A model generated the notes under the pieces. The model saw only the letters and a list, made by a program, of their open reading frames with translations, was not told the DNA's origin and did no database searches. The position numbers and the translations under genes were made by a program. A stretch of 64,000 bases of DNA from Kitasatospora sp. CB01950 (GTDB lineage: Bacteria > Actinomycetota > Actinomycetes > Streptomycetales > Streptomycetaceae). Where the stretch lies: assembly GCF_001905465.1 (NCBI RefSeq), contig NZ_LISX01000015.1, forward strand, positions 85,488 to 149,487, written 5' to 3'. Below are positions 31,302 through 39,748 of the stretch, piece after piece. How positions within the stretch are numbered: position 1 is the stretch's first letter; the number at the start of each line of letters is the position of its first letter.

Positions 31302-32297
31302 ATGCGCTATCTCTTCCTCGGCGCCGGCGCGGTCGGCGGCACCATCGGCGGACGTCTCCACCAGAGCGGCCACGACGTGGTCCTGGTCGCCCGCGGCCCA
31401 CACCTCGCGGCGCTGCGCAAGGACGGCCTGCACCTGACCACCCCGGACGGCGCGCACCGGCTGCCCGTCCCGGCGATCGGCGGGCCGGAGGAGATCGAGC
31501 TGCGGCCGGACGACGTCCTGGTGCTGGCGGTGAAGACCCAGCACTCGGCGGAGCTGATCGACCAGTGGGCGCCCCGCCCGGTCGAGGGCGGCGGCACGGC
31601 GGGCGAGCGGCTGCCGCTGGTGTGCGCGCAGAACGGCGTGGAGAACGAACGCCTGGCGCTGCGCCGCTTCGCCCAGGTGTACGGGATGTGCGTGTGGCTG
31701 CCGTCCGCACACCTGGAACCGGGCCGGGTCTCGGCGGCGGGCGCACCGCGCACGGGCATGCTGCACCTGGGCCGCTACCCGCACGGCACGGACGACCTCG
31801 CGGAGCGGATCTCGGCCGACCTCACCGCCTCGTTCTTCGACGCCCCGGTCACCGATCGGGTGATGGACTGGAAGTACGGAAAGCTGCTGAGCAACCTCCC
31901 GAACGCCCTGGAGGCGGTGGCGGGGCCGATCGACGGCGAGCTGCGCATGCGGCTGTGGGAGCGCGGCCAGGCGGAGGGCCGGGCGGTCCTGGCGGCGGCG
32001 GGCATCGCCCACCCGTCGGAGGAGGAGCAGCGGGCCCGGCGCGGCGACCGGATGACGCTGGCGCCGCTGCCCGGTGTGGAGCGCGGCGGCGGCTCGTCCT
32101 GGCAGAGCCTGGCGCGCGGCACCGGCGACATCGAGGCGGACTGGCTGAACGGCGAGATCGTCCTGCTCGGCCGCCTGCACGGCATGCCGACGCCCCTCAA
32201 CGCCGCCCTCCAACAGCTGGCAGGCGACTTCGCCCGCGAGGGCCGCCCGGTCGGCTCCCTCCCCGAGTCCGACCTCGCCGCCCTGCTCGACCTCTAG
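31302..32297 (+). CDS. Ketopantoate reductase family (ApbA/PanE-like) oxidoreductase
   Basis: 331 residues. The N-terminal Rossmann loop is FLGAGAVGGTIGGRLHQSGH (residues about 5-24), DDVLVLAVKTQHS and VCAQNGVENERLALRRF are the usual NADPH/substrate segments, and the C-terminal helical domain holds WKYGKLLSNLPNALEAV with the family's catalytic-type Lys. Classical PanE makes pantoate for coenzyme A. This protein is not beside other pantothenate genes, and members with other 2-keto substrates are common, so a family name is safer than PanE. It stands alone and is probably leaderless. Confidence 0.85.
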   Translation: MRYLFLGAGAVGGTIGGRLHQSGHDVVLVARGPHLAALRKDGLHLTTPDGAHRLPVPAIGGPEEIELRPDDVLVLAVKTQHSAELIDQWAPRPVEGGGTAGERLPLVCAQNGVENERLALRRFAQVYGMCVWLPSAHLEPGRVSAAGAPRTGMLHLGRYPHGTDDLAERISADLTASFFDAPVTDRVMDWKYGKLLSNLPNALEAVAGPIDGELRMRLWERGQAEGRAVLAAAGIAHPSEEEQRARRGDRMTLAPLPGVERGGGSSWQSLARGTGDIEADWLNGEIVLLGRLHGMPTPLNAALQQLAGDFAREGRPVGSLPESDLAALLDL

Positions 32298-32412
32298 AAA
32301 ACCGCCGACCGAAACCGCCGACCGAAACCGCCGACCGAGCCCGTCAACCGAGCCCGTCAACCGACCGCCAGACCACCGGCTCATCGGCTCACCGGCTCAC
32401 CGGCTCACCGGC
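32298..32412. repeat. Cluster of three kinds of short tandem repeat
   Basis: Directly after the stop at 32295-32297 come three 12-bp units ending CCGACCGA, then two GCCCGTCAACCGA units, then a run of 9-bp units of the CACCGGCTC/CATCGGCTC type. The array ends at the stop of the convergent SDR gene. No open frame or strong hairpin makes sense of it. Confidence 0.85.
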
Positions 32413-32415
32413 TCA

Positions 32416-33234
32416 TCAGCCCATCGGATCGTCCGGCCCGTACGCCCGCAGCCGCAGCGTGCGCGCGTCCACGGCCCGGATGGCCTCGGCGGCGGAGGCC
32501 AGCGTCTCCAGGTTGTCCCGCCCGGCGTGCAGGAAGCGGCCGTGCAGCGCGTCGAACCGCCCCCGCGCGGCGTCCACCGTGACGGCGACCATGTACGGGA
32601 TGGAGCCCCACGTCTTCTTGTCGTGGAACATCGGCATCCCGGCGGTCATCTCGGTCTCGACGGCGCCGGGGCTGATGTCGAGCACCACGATGCCGTGCTG
32701 CCCGACCGAGTCGGCGATGTTGTCGGAGAGCTGCAGCAGCGCGCCCTTGGACGTCGCGTACGCGGTGTAGTCGCCGTCGGGGCGCAGCGCGAATCCGCTG
32801 TTCAGGTTGACGACCCGCCCCCGTCCGCGTTCCACCATCCCGGGCAGCAGGTGCCGCAGCAGGTTGTAGGGGCCGCGCAGGTTGGTCTCGACGACCTGCC
32901 ACCACTGGACGGGGTCGGTCTCCCAGATCGGCACTTCGGCGCGGTCGACCTGCCCGGCGTTGTTGACCAGCAGGTCGACGGGTCCGAGGTCGCGTTCGAC
33001 GGCGCGGACGGCTTCGCGGACGGCGCCGGGGTTGCAGACGTCGGCGGTGACGGCGACGCCGCGCGACCCGTGCCGGACGCACTCCTTGAGGGTGTCGATC
33101 AGCGTCTGCTGGGTGCGTCCGAGCAGGCCGACGGCCATGCCCTCGGCGGCGAGGCCGATGGCGATCTCCCGGCCGATGCCGCGCCCGGCGCCGGTGATCA
33201 GTCCGACCTGTCCGGCGAGTGATCCGGTTCCCAC
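32416..33234 (-). CDS. Short-chain dehydrogenase/reductase (SDR)
   Basis: 272 residues of classical SDR type: the cofactor loop GLITGAGRGIGREIAIGLAAE (given here as the TGxxxGxG motif near residue 11-21), the NNAG motif in LLVNNAGQVDRAEV, and the active-site YxxxK in DYTAYATSKGALLQ with a preceding Ser. I use GTG 33234 because GGAGGG lies 9 nt upstream. SDRs of this kind oxidise or reduce hydroxyl/keto groups with NAD(P)H; the substrate is unknown. It is divergent from the 3-hydroxyacyl-CoA dehydrogenase gene, 236 bp away, so a link to acyl-CoA or keto-acid metabolism is possible but unproven. Confidence 0.88.
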   Translation of the reverse strand: MGTGSLAGQVGLITGAGRGIGREIAIGLAAEGMAVGLLGRTQQTLIDTLKECVRHGSRGVAVTADVCNPGAVREAVRAVERDLGPVDLLVNNAGQVDRAEVPIWETDPVQWWQVVETNLRGPYNLLRHLLPGMVERGRGRVVNLNSGFALRPDGDYTAYATSKGALLQLSDNIADSVGQHGIVVLDISPGAVETEMTAGMPMFHDKKTWGSIPYMVAVTVDAARGRFDALHGRFLHAGRDNLETLASAAEAIRAVDARTLRLRAYGPDDPMG

Positions 33235-33470
33235 CTGCCTGCTCCCTCCTGCGGATGGACGTTCGCATTCTGGTCCCGGCCGCGCGGCGGACGCGGGCGC
33301 ACCGCCGACACTCACCCGATCGGTGGGGCGGGGCCGGGACCGGTCCGGGGTGAACGAGCGTTAAGGCAGGTAGTACCGTCGTCCGGGCGGACTGCCGGGC
33401 CCCGACCGGGGTGCGGTGGCCGTCACACCACCGGCTGGGTGACCCCCAGCTCCACGTGAAGGGCATCTGA

Positions 33471-34334
33471 GTGAGTGACATCGCGCGCGTCGGAGTAGTC
33501 GGCTGCGGCCTCATGGGGTCGGGCATCGCCGAGGTCTTCGCCCGTTCCGGCCTGGACGTGCTGGTCTCGGAGGCCAGTGGCGAGGCGCTGGAGCTGGGCC
33601 GGACCCGGCTGACCAACTCCCTGGAGACCGCCGTTCGACGCGGCAAGCTGACGGAGGAGCAGCGCGACGAGGCGCTGTCGCGGCTGGCGTTCACCACCGA
33701 CCTGGCGGACTTCCGCGACCGTGACCTGGTGGTCGAGGCGGTCGCGGAGCGCGAGGACATCAAGATCAAGATCTTCCAGACGCTGGACCAGGTGGTGTCC
33801 CGCCGCGACGCGATCCTGGCGTCGAACACCTCCTCGATCCCGATCGTGAAGCTGGCGGCGGCGACCAGCCGCCCGGAGCAGGTGATCGGCCTGCACTTCT
33901 TCAACCCGGCGCCGGTGCAGAAGCTGGTCGAGGTCATCCCGACGCTGACCACCTCGGCGGAGACCACCACCCGCGCCGAGCAGTTCGCCGTCGAGGCGCT
34001 CGGCAAGGAGCCGATCCGGGCCCGCGACCGGGCCGGTTTCGTGGTCAACGCGCTGCTGGTGCCGTACCTGCTGTCGGCGGTGCGGATGTTCGAGTCGGGC
34101 GTGGCGACGGCCGCGGACATCGACAAGGGCATGGAGGCCGGCTGCGCCCACCCGATGGGCCCGCTGCGGCTGTGCGACCTGATCGGCCTGGACACCATCG
34201 TGTCGATCGCCGAGTCGATGTACGACGAGTACAAGGAGCCGCTGTTCGCCGCCCCGCCGCTGCTGTCGCGGATGGTGGACGCGGGCCTGCTGGGCCGCAA
34301 GTCCGGCCGCGGCTTCTACGACTACACCGCCTGA
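33471..34334 (+). CDS. 3-hydroxybutyryl-CoA dehydrogenase
   Basis: 287 residues, the single-domain-pair HBDH type. The Rossmann loop is VGVVGCGLMGSGIAEVFARS (residues about 7-26), then VVEAVAEREDIK, NTSSIPIVKLAAATSRP and HFFNPAPVQKLVEV (with the catalytic His), and a C-terminal helical domain ending GLLGRKSGRGFYDY. It interconverts acetoacetyl-CoA and 3-hydroxybutyryl-CoA with NAD(P), in butyryl-CoA formation or fatty-acid breakdown. A GTG start at 33471 has AAGG 10 nt upstream. A 9+7-bp hairpin terminator follows. No thiolase or crotonase is adjacent. Confidence 0.93.
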   Translation: MSDIARVGVVGCGLMGSGIAEVFARSGLDVLVSEASGEALELGRTRLTNSLETAVRRGKLTEEQRDEALSRLAFTTDLADFRDRDLVVEAVAEREDIKIKIFQTLDQVVSRRDAILASNTSSIPIVKLAAATSRPEQVIGLHFFNPAPVQKLVEVIPTLTTSAETTTRAEQFAVEALGKEPIRARDRAGFVVNALLVPYLLSAVRMFESGVATAADIDKGMEAGCAHPMGPLRLCDLIGLDTIVSIAESMYDEYKEPLFAAPPLLSRMVDAGLLGRKSGRGFYDYTA

Positions 34335-34349
34335 CCTTCCGTCACCGCC

Positions 34350-34389
34350 CCTCGGCCGTCCCCTGCTTCCCGGCAGGGGGCGGCCGAGG
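34350..34389 (+). terminator. Hairpin terminator after the HBDH gene
   Basis: CCTCGGCCG-T-CCCCTGC pairs with GCAGGGG-G-CGGCCGAGG around a 6-nt loop, 15 nt after the stop codon. No T-run, as is usual in this group. Confidence 0.75.
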
Positions 34390-34436
34390 CCGTTCCAGGG
34401 CCCGCCGGTCAGGGGCGCGGCCCGGGGTCTGTCCGG

Positions 34437-34823
34437 TCAGGGCGTGGCGTACCGGGCGATGTCGACGACCCGGCAGCTGACCGGGCCGTTCGGGTCGGCG
34501 GTGCCCTGGGCCTGTTCGAGAGCGTCCTGCGCGGGGGCGAGGGTGCTGGCAGCGGCGACGCCCTCGGTGACCTGGCGGCCGGAGCGGTCGAGGAAGGCGA
34601 TCTGCACCACGTAGTTGCTGGTGGTGGCGGAGTGGTTGGTGATCCTGACGGTCGCGGCGGGCCAGTGCAGTTCGTCGTCGACGGCGCAGGCGGTCAGTTC
34701 GACGTCGCCGGCGGCCCGGTCGGCCTCGAACGCCAGGTCGCGCACGCCGCCGGCCGGTGCGCAGCCGGCCACCGCGAGGACGGCGGTCAGGCAGGCGGCG
34801 GCGACGGTCGCTCGGATGCGCAT
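34437..34823 (-). CDS. Small secreted lipoprotein of unknown function
   Basis: 128 residues. MRIRATVAAACLTAVLAVAGC is a lipoprotein signal (lipobox LAVAG then Cys21, written here in parts), after which a small beta-rich domain reads DVELTACAVDDELHWPAATV then RITNHSATTSNYVVQIAFLD, a FxLD/DUF4352-like pattern for cell-surface proteins. The start at 34823 is the Met just before the signal. No enzymatic motif. It is transcribed away from the chitosanase end and converges with the HBDH gene; no partner is apparent. Confidence 0.78.
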   Translation of the reverse strand: MRIRATVAAACLTAVLAVAGCAPAGGVRDLAFEADRAAGDVELTACAVDDELHWPAATVRITNHSATTSNYVVQIAFLDRSGRQVTEGVAAASTLAPAQDALEQAQGTADPNGPVSCRVVDIARYATP

Positions 34824-35003
34824 GGCTCCCCCTCGGAAACGGGCGCGGGTCGGGGCCGACGCTACCGACCGGCCGGGCCCCGACACCTCGGCTGTGTCCA
34901 AGTTGTAATAACCGTGCGCAGTAGGTGTGTTGACGAACCATCGACAATCGCGAGCGCCCGGCCCCGGCCAGCGCGGGGACCGGGCACTCGACCGGCGGTG
35001 CGA

Positions 35004-35819
35004 TCAGCTGTTGATCTGGTACGCGTCGCCGTAGACCTTCCACTTCAGCGGCGGGTTCAGGTCGAAGTTCTTGGCGTTCAGGAACACCCGCTGCTCGGTG
35101 TCGACCCGGCTGGTGTCGGCGTGCGCCTCCTCCTGCTTCATGACCACCTTCCGGGCGTCCAGGAAGGCGTTCAGGTAGGTCGCCTCGTCGCCGCCCTGGG
35201 CGGGCGTCTTGGCCTTCTTCATGGCGGCCGTGCGAATGCCGCCGAAGGAGTCGGAGCTGGTGCCGGGGCCGTGCATCACGATCGCGTCGTAGTAGACGAA
35301 CTGGCCGAGCGCGCGCAGCCCGTCGGTCTTGGCCTGCTTCACCGAGGGGTTGAAGTACACCCGGTCGCGCTCGTCGTTCTGCGCGGTCTGGAAGACGGCG
35401 TCCTTGGCGGCGGCCTTCCAGTCGTTGACGAACGCGCTGCCGAGGCCGGAGTGCGACTCGCTGCCGTTGACCTTCTTCAGCGCGGGCAGGTACTTCGCCA
35501 GCACGTTGCCGGACTTGAGGTCGGTGTAGTGCTGCACCAGCTCCAACATGTCGCCGGTGCCCGAACAGAACCCGATGATCCCGGCGGTGTAGCCGCGCCC
35601 GTCGCCGATGTCCTCGATGTACCCGTACTGGGCCTTCCAGTCGAGCGAGGAGTTCTCCGCCGAGGAGACCAACTGCATGGCGATGTCCTTCTTGTGCGGG
35701 TCGTCCAGGCCCACGGACGCCGCGGCGGCGGTGCCCGTCCCGGCGGCGGCCAGGGTGAGCGGGAGGGCGGCGAACAGGACCGCGAGGGCGGCGCGGGTGG
35801 TGCGGTGCTTGGTCTGCAT
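35004..35819 (-). CDS. csn: Secreted chitosanase, glycoside hydrolase family 46
   Basis: 271 residues. A Sec-type signal peptide (MQTKHRTTRA then a long hydrophobic core ending AAAAS) precedes a GH46 domain very close to the N174 chitosanase: VSSAENSSLDWKAQYGYIED with the catalytic acid Glu55 and IGDGRGYTAG with the base Asp73, exactly 18 residues apart as in the model enzyme. It endo-hydrolyses chitosan outside the cell, releasing oligomers for uptake. A perfect 21-bp palindrome of the CsnR-operator type lies 49 bp upstream of the start, so induction by chitosan oligomers is expected. Confidence 0.96.
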   Translation of the reverse strand: MQTKHRTTRAALAVLFAALPLTLAAAGTGTAAAASVGLDDPHKKDIAMQLVSSAENSSLDWKAQYGYIEDIGDGRGYTAGIIGFCSGTGDMLELVQHYTDLKSGNVLAKYLPALKKVNGSESHSGLGSAFVNDWKAAAKDAVFQTAQNDERDRVYFNPSVKQAKTDGLRALGQFVYYDAIVMHGPGTSSDSFGGIRTAAMKKAKTPAQGGDEATYLNAFLDARKVVMKQEEAHADTSRVDTEQRVFLNAKNFDLNPPLKWKVYGDAYQINS

Positions 35820-35867
35820 CTGACGCTCCGTCGGCCGGCTGCGGGCACGGGAGTGCCCACAGGAGAG

Positions 35868-35888
35868 GGTTAGGAAAGTTTCCTAACC
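35868..35888. promoter_or_regulatory. CsnR-type operator of the chitosanase gene
   Basis: Perfect inverted repeat: arm GGTTAGGAAA, central G, arm TTTCCTAACC. This is the palindrome known upstream of Streptomyces/Kitasatospora GH46 chitosanase genes and bound by the ROK-family repressor CsnR. csnR itself is not in the window. Confidence 0.85.
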
Positions 35889-36065
35889 AGGATTGAAGCG
35901 AACGCCTCGCAGACCCGCAAGACGTCCGACCGGATCTGATGGGTACTCGCCGACAAAGCCGCCGGAACTCGCCCGCCGCCCCCACCGCGCCGACCCACGG
36001 CACAGCACGACACGCGACGCAGCACACGGCGGAAAAACCGCTGGACCACCCCGCGCGGCACCGCC

Positions 36066-36566
36066 ATGCTGTCCCGGATGATGATTCGCGACGCCACCCC
36101 CGAGGACTGGGCCGCCATCTGGCCGTTCTTCCGACGCATCGTCCGCGCCGGCGAAACCTTCACCTACCCGGTCGACCTCGACGCCGACACCGCCCGCGCC
36201 TGGTGGCTGCTGACGGCCCCCAACCGCACCGTCGTCGCCGTGGACGAGGACGGCACCGTCCTCGGCACCGCCAAGATGAACAACAACCAGTGGGGCAACG
36301 GCGCGCACGTCGCCGGCGCCAGCTACCTGGTCGACCCCGACCACGCCGGCCGCGGCATCGGCCGCGCCCTGTGCGCGCACAGCCTCGACTGGGCCCGCCA
36401 ACAGGGCTTCCGCGCCATGCAGTTCAACGCCGTGGTCGCCACCAACACGCCCGCCGTGCGCCTGTACGAGTCCCTCGGATTCACCGTCCTCGGCACCGTC
36501 CCGGAGGGCTTCCGCCACCCCGCCCACGGCCTCGTCGGACTGCACATCATGCACCGCCCGCTGTAA
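36066..36566 (+). CDS. GNAT-family N-acetyltransferase
   Basis: 166 residues. The N-terminal MIRDATPEDWAAIWPFFRRI and the motif A stretch YLVDPDHAGRGIGRALCAHS (residues about 90-109, with the R/QxxGxG loop as AGRGIG) define a GNAT enzyme; NTPAVRLYESLGFTVLGTVP is the usual C-terminal part. Relatives are loosely annotated as phosphinothricin-type acetyltransferases, but the substrate is unknown. Two further Met codons lie 4 and 5 residues in, and no ribosome site decides between them. It is divergent from the chitosanase gene, with the chitosanase operator about 180 bp upstream. Confidence 0.85.
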   Translation: MLSRMMIRDATPEDWAAIWPFFRRIVRAGETFTYPVDLDADTARAWWLLTAPNRTVVAVDEDGTVLGTAKMNNNQWGNGAHVAGASYLVDPDHAGRGIGRALCAHSLDWARQQGFRAMQFNAVVATNTPAVRLYESLGFTVLGTVPEGFRHPAHGLVGLHIMHRPL

Positions 36567-36690
36567 CGGCCGCGGCCCACCGCGAAGCCGCCACCCCGCC
36601 CGAACGACGCCGCCCACCGCGAAACAACCGTCAACCGTGGTGTCCCGCACACCTTTTCGGGACCGAGCCCGCCCCGCGTCGCCGTTCTGG

Positions 36691-36696
36691 CACAGT
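36691..36696 (+). promoter_or_regulatory. Possible -10 box of a leaderless promoter (gene at 36704)
   Basis: CACAGT ends 7 nt before the ATG at 36704. Weaker than the TANNNT boxes elsewhere. Confidence 0.3.
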
Positions 36697-36703
36697 GTCC
36701 CCC

Positions 36704-37093
36704 ATGCGATCCGTCATCACGCGAACCGCCCTGGGCTGCCTGGCCCTCGGTGTCGCCCTCACTCTCACCTCGTGCGACTTCCCGGGCACCGGCTCCAAGA
36801 GCAAGGCCAAGACGCCGGCCGCCGCGGAACCCTCGGACGACAACTGGGACCAGGCGATCGACGCCGAACTCAACATGCTCACCGGCCTGAAGGGCATCAA
36901 CCCGGACCTGATCGACGATCAGCAGAAGGCGATCGACGCCGCCGCCGAGATCTGCAAGGAGATCAAGAAGCCCTCCGCCGACGGCGCGGGCCTCGGCGCC
37001 CTCGCCGTGAGCAAGTTCCCCGACGCCAAGGGCCTCACCCCCGCGGACGGCGACAAGATCGTCACCGTCCTGAAGGACACCACCTGCAAGTAG
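36704..37093 (+). CDS. Small lipoprotein of unknown function
   Basis: 129 residues. A signal peptide (MRSVITRTALGCLALGVALT) ends in the lipobox LTSC with the lipid-carrying Cys at about residue 24. The mature part is Lys/Asp-rich, mostly helical, with two Cys (ICKEIKK and TTCK at the C-terminus) that could form a disulfide. I did not recognise a family. It lies just before the strong terminator shared with the convergent pheT gene. Probably exposed on the outer face of the membrane. Confidence 0.8.
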   Translation: MRSVITRTALGCLALGVALTLTSCDFPGTGSKSKAKTPAAAEPSDDNWDQAIDAELNMLTGLKGINPDLIDDQQKAIDAAAEICKEIKKPSADGAGLGALAVSKFPDAKGLTPADGDKIVTVLKDTTCK

Positions 37094-37171
37094 CCCCACC
37101 CGCAATCAGCCCTGCCTGCACACGGCCCACCCGCACGTAGCACCACCCGCAGTCAGCCCCACCCGCAGGCA

Positions 37172-37239
37172 GACACGACGGAGCCCCGCCGCGCCGCGAC
37201 CCGAAGGTCCCGGCCCGGCGGGGCTCCGCCCGTCGTGTC
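37172..37239. terminator. Long hairpin terminator between convergent genes (pheT and lipoprotein)
   Basis: GACACGACGG-AGCCCCGCCG pairs with CGGCGGGGCTCCG...CCGTCGTGTC, a stem of about 20 bp with one small bulge and a long inner loop. Its 3' arm overlaps the pheT stop codon. Likely bidirectional. Confidence 0.8.
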
Positions 37240-39748
37240 AGGCCCCGCGCAGCACCGCGCCGGTGCGCTCCGCGGCCACCGCGACCGCCGACTCGCGCGC
37301 CGCGGACGCCTCGTCCGCGGTCAGCGTCCGGTCCGCGGCACGGAAGCGCAGCGTGTACGCCAGCGACTTCTTGCCCTCACCGGCCTGCTCGCCCGTGAAC
37401 ACGTCGAACAGCCGCAGCGACTCCAGCAGTTCGCCCGCACCCTCGCGCAGCGCCGCCTCCACGTCCGCCGCGTGCACGCCCGCGTCCACGATCAGCGCCA
37501 CGTCCTGCGTCGCCACCGGGTACGCCGAGACCGGCGGGCCGGAGACCCGGCGGCCGTCCTCGAACACCAGGTCCAGGTCGATCTCCATCGCGGAGGTCCG
37601 CTCCGGCAGGTGCAGCGCCTTGATGACCCGCGGGTGCAGTTCACCGGCGTGGCCGACGACCTCGTCGCCGACCAGCAGCTCGGCGCAGCGGCCCGGGTGC
37701 CACGGCGCGTACTGCGCCTGGCGGACCGTCAGCTCCACGCCCGCGGCCGCGGCGACCGTGCGGGCCGCCTCGATCGCGTCCGCCCAGCCGGACGGCGCGC
37801 CCTTGCCCCACCAGCCCGACGGCAGCCGCTCGCCGGTCAGCGCGACGGCGACCCGGCGCGGCTGGTCCGGCAGCGCCGCGTCCAGCTCGGCGAGCTGCTC
37901 CTCGGTCGGACGGCGGTCGACCGGCAGTCGCGGCGCGACCTTCGGCTCCGCCTTCGGCAGGAACACCGTGCCCGTCTCGAACAGCGCCAGGTCGGTGTTG
38001 CCGCGGCCCACGTTGCGGCGCAGCGCGCCCAGCAGACCCGGCAGCAGCGTGGTGCGCAGCGCCGGCTCGGCGTCGTTCAGCGGGTTGACCAGCTTCACGG
38101 TGCGGCGGCGCGCGTCGTCCGCGTCCAGGCCGAGGCCGTCGAACGCGGCCTCGCCGACGAACGGGTACGCGTTGATCTCCACGTAGCCGGCGCCGGCCAG
38201 CGCCACGCCGACCCGGCGGTGGAAGCGCTGCGCCTCGCTCAGACCGCGGCCGGGCGGGGTGATGGGCATCCGGGCGGGGACGTTGTCGTAGCCCTCCAGC
38301 CGGACGACCTCCTCGACCAGGTCGTACGGGTCGGTCAGGTCGGGCCGCCAGGACGGCGGGGTGACCTCCAGGACGTCCGCGCCGACGACCCCGCAGCCGA
38401 CCTCCTGCAGGCGGCGGGTGACGGTCTCGCGACCGTACTCGGCGCCGGCGACGCGGTCGGGCAGACCGGCGTCGATGGTGATGGTGCGCACCGGGCGCGG
38501 GGCGGCGATGTCGGTGACACCGGCCTCGGCGGTGCCGCCGGCGATCAGCACCAGCAGGTCCACGGCGCGCTGCGCGGCGGCCCGGGTGGCCTCCGGGTCG
38601 ACGCCGCGCTCGAAGCGCTTGGACGCCTCGGAGGGCAGCTTGTGGCGCTTCGCGGAGCGGGCGATCGCGACCGGCTCGAAGTGCGCGGCCTCGATGATGA
38701 TCTCGGTGGAGCCGGTGACGACGCCGGTCTCCGGGTCGTAGACCGGTTCCAGGATCTCGGTGGTCGCCCCGCCCATCACACCGGCCAGGCCGATCGGGCC
38801 GGAGTTGTCGCAGATCAGCAGGTCCTCGGCGGACAGCTTGCGCTTGACGCCGTCCAGCGTGGTCAGCGTCTCGCCGTCGGCGGCGCGGCGGACCTGGATC
38901 GGCCCGTCGACGCGCTCGCGGTCGTACGCGTGCAGCGGCTGGCCGACCTCCAGCATCACGTAGTTGGTGATGTCGACGGCCAGCGAGATCGGCCGGATGC
39001 CGGACTTCTGCAGGCGGCGCTGCAGCCAGATCGGCGACTGCGCGGCCGGGTTCACGCCGGTGACGGTGCGCGCCACGAAGCGGTCGCAGCCGACCGGGTC
39101 GGCGACCTTCACCAGGTAGCCGTACGAGTTCGCCGGCGGCACGTCCAGCAGCGCCGGGTCGGCCAGCGGCAGGCCGTACGCGGCGGCGGCCTCGCGGGCC
39201 ACGCCGCGCATCGACAGGCAGTAGCCGCGGTCCGGGGTGACGGCGATGTCGAGGACCTCGTCGACCAGCTGGAGCAGCTCGATCGCGTCGGTGCCGGCCT
39301 CGAACTCGGGCGGCAGCACGATGATGCCGTTGTGGTCGTCGCCCATGCCCAACTCGCGGGCGGAGCAGATCATGCCGGCCGAGGTGCGGCCGTAGGTCTG
39401 CCGGGCGGAGATCGGGAACGGGCCGGGCAGCACGCCGCCGGGCAGGATCACCACGACCTTGTCGCCGACCCGGAAGTTGGTCGCGCCGCAGACGATCTCC
39501 TGCGGCTCGCCGGTGCCGTTGGCGTTGCCCACGTTGACGAAGCAGTGCCGGATCGGCTTCTTGAAGCCGGGCAGTTCCTCGATGGAGAGGACCTCGCCGA
39601 CCACCAGCGGGCCCTTGATGTCGGTGCCGAGCTGCTCGACCGTCTCGACCTCAAGGCCGGCGCGGACCAGCCGGGCCGCGACGTCGCGTCCGGTCTCACC
39701 CGCCGGCAGGTCGACGTACTCGCGCAGCCAGGAAAGCGGGACGCGCAT
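37238..39748 (-). CDS. pheT: Phenylalanyl-tRNA synthetase beta subunit
   Basis: 836 residues, full length. The N-terminal tRNA-binding (EMAP-like) domain contains PLVVGEVLSIEELPGFKKPI, then B3/B4 editing domains (DRGYCLSMRGVAREAAAAYG; PIWLQRRLQKSGIRPISLAV), a B5 domain, the catalytic-core-like region (RTTLLPGLLGALRRNVGRGN) and a C-terminal FDX-ACB anticodon domain (SAYPVATQDVALIVD). It forms the alpha2-beta2 enzyme with PheS to charge tRNA-Phe. Its ATG overlaps the pheS stop (TGATG), so coupling is tight. In this organism argC, its neighbour in related genomes, lies beyond the 36-kb variable block. Confidence 0.98.
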   Translation of the reverse strand: MRVPLSWLREYVDLPAGETGRDVAARLVRAGLEVETVEQLGTDIKGPLVVGEVLSIEELPGFKKPIRHCFVNVGNANGTGEPQEIVCGATNFRVGDKVVVILPGGVLPGPFPISARQTYGRTSAGMICSARELGMGDDHNGIIVLPPEFEAGTDAIELLQLVDEVLDIAVTPDRGYCLSMRGVAREAAAAYGLPLADPALLDVPPANSYGYLVKVADPVGCDRFVARTVTGVNPAAQSPIWLQRRLQKSGIRPISLAVDITNYVMLEVGQPLHAYDRERVDGPIQVRRAADGETLTTLDGVKRKLSAEDLLICDNSGPIGLAGVMGGATTEILEPVYDPETGVVTGSTEIIIEAAHFEPVAIARSAKRHKLPSEASKRFERGVDPEATRAAAQRAVDLLVLIAGGTAEAGVTDIAAPRPVRTITIDAGLPDRVAGAEYGRETVTRRLQEVGCGVVGADVLEVTPPSWRPDLTDPYDLVEEVVRLEGYDNVPARMPITPPGRGLSEAQRFHRRVGVALAGAGYVEINAYPFVGEAAFDGLGLDADDARRRTVKLVNPLNDAEPALRTTLLPGLLGALRRNVGRGNTDLALFETGTVFLPKAEPKVAPRLPVDRRPTEEQLAELDAALPDQPRRVAVALTGERLPSGWWGKGAPSGWADAIEAARTVAAAAGVELTVRQAQYAPWHPGRCAELLVGDEVVGHAGELHPRVIKALHLPERTSAMEIDLDLVFEDGRRVSGPPVSAYPVATQDVALIVDAGVHAADVEAALREGAGELLESLRLFDVFTGEQAGEGKKSLAYTLRFRAADRTLTADEASAARESAVAVAAERTGAVLRGA

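Noticed and set aside
32298..32412. CRISPR-like array
   Set aside because: Repeat units are 9-13 bp and directly abutting, with no unique spacers and no cas genes.
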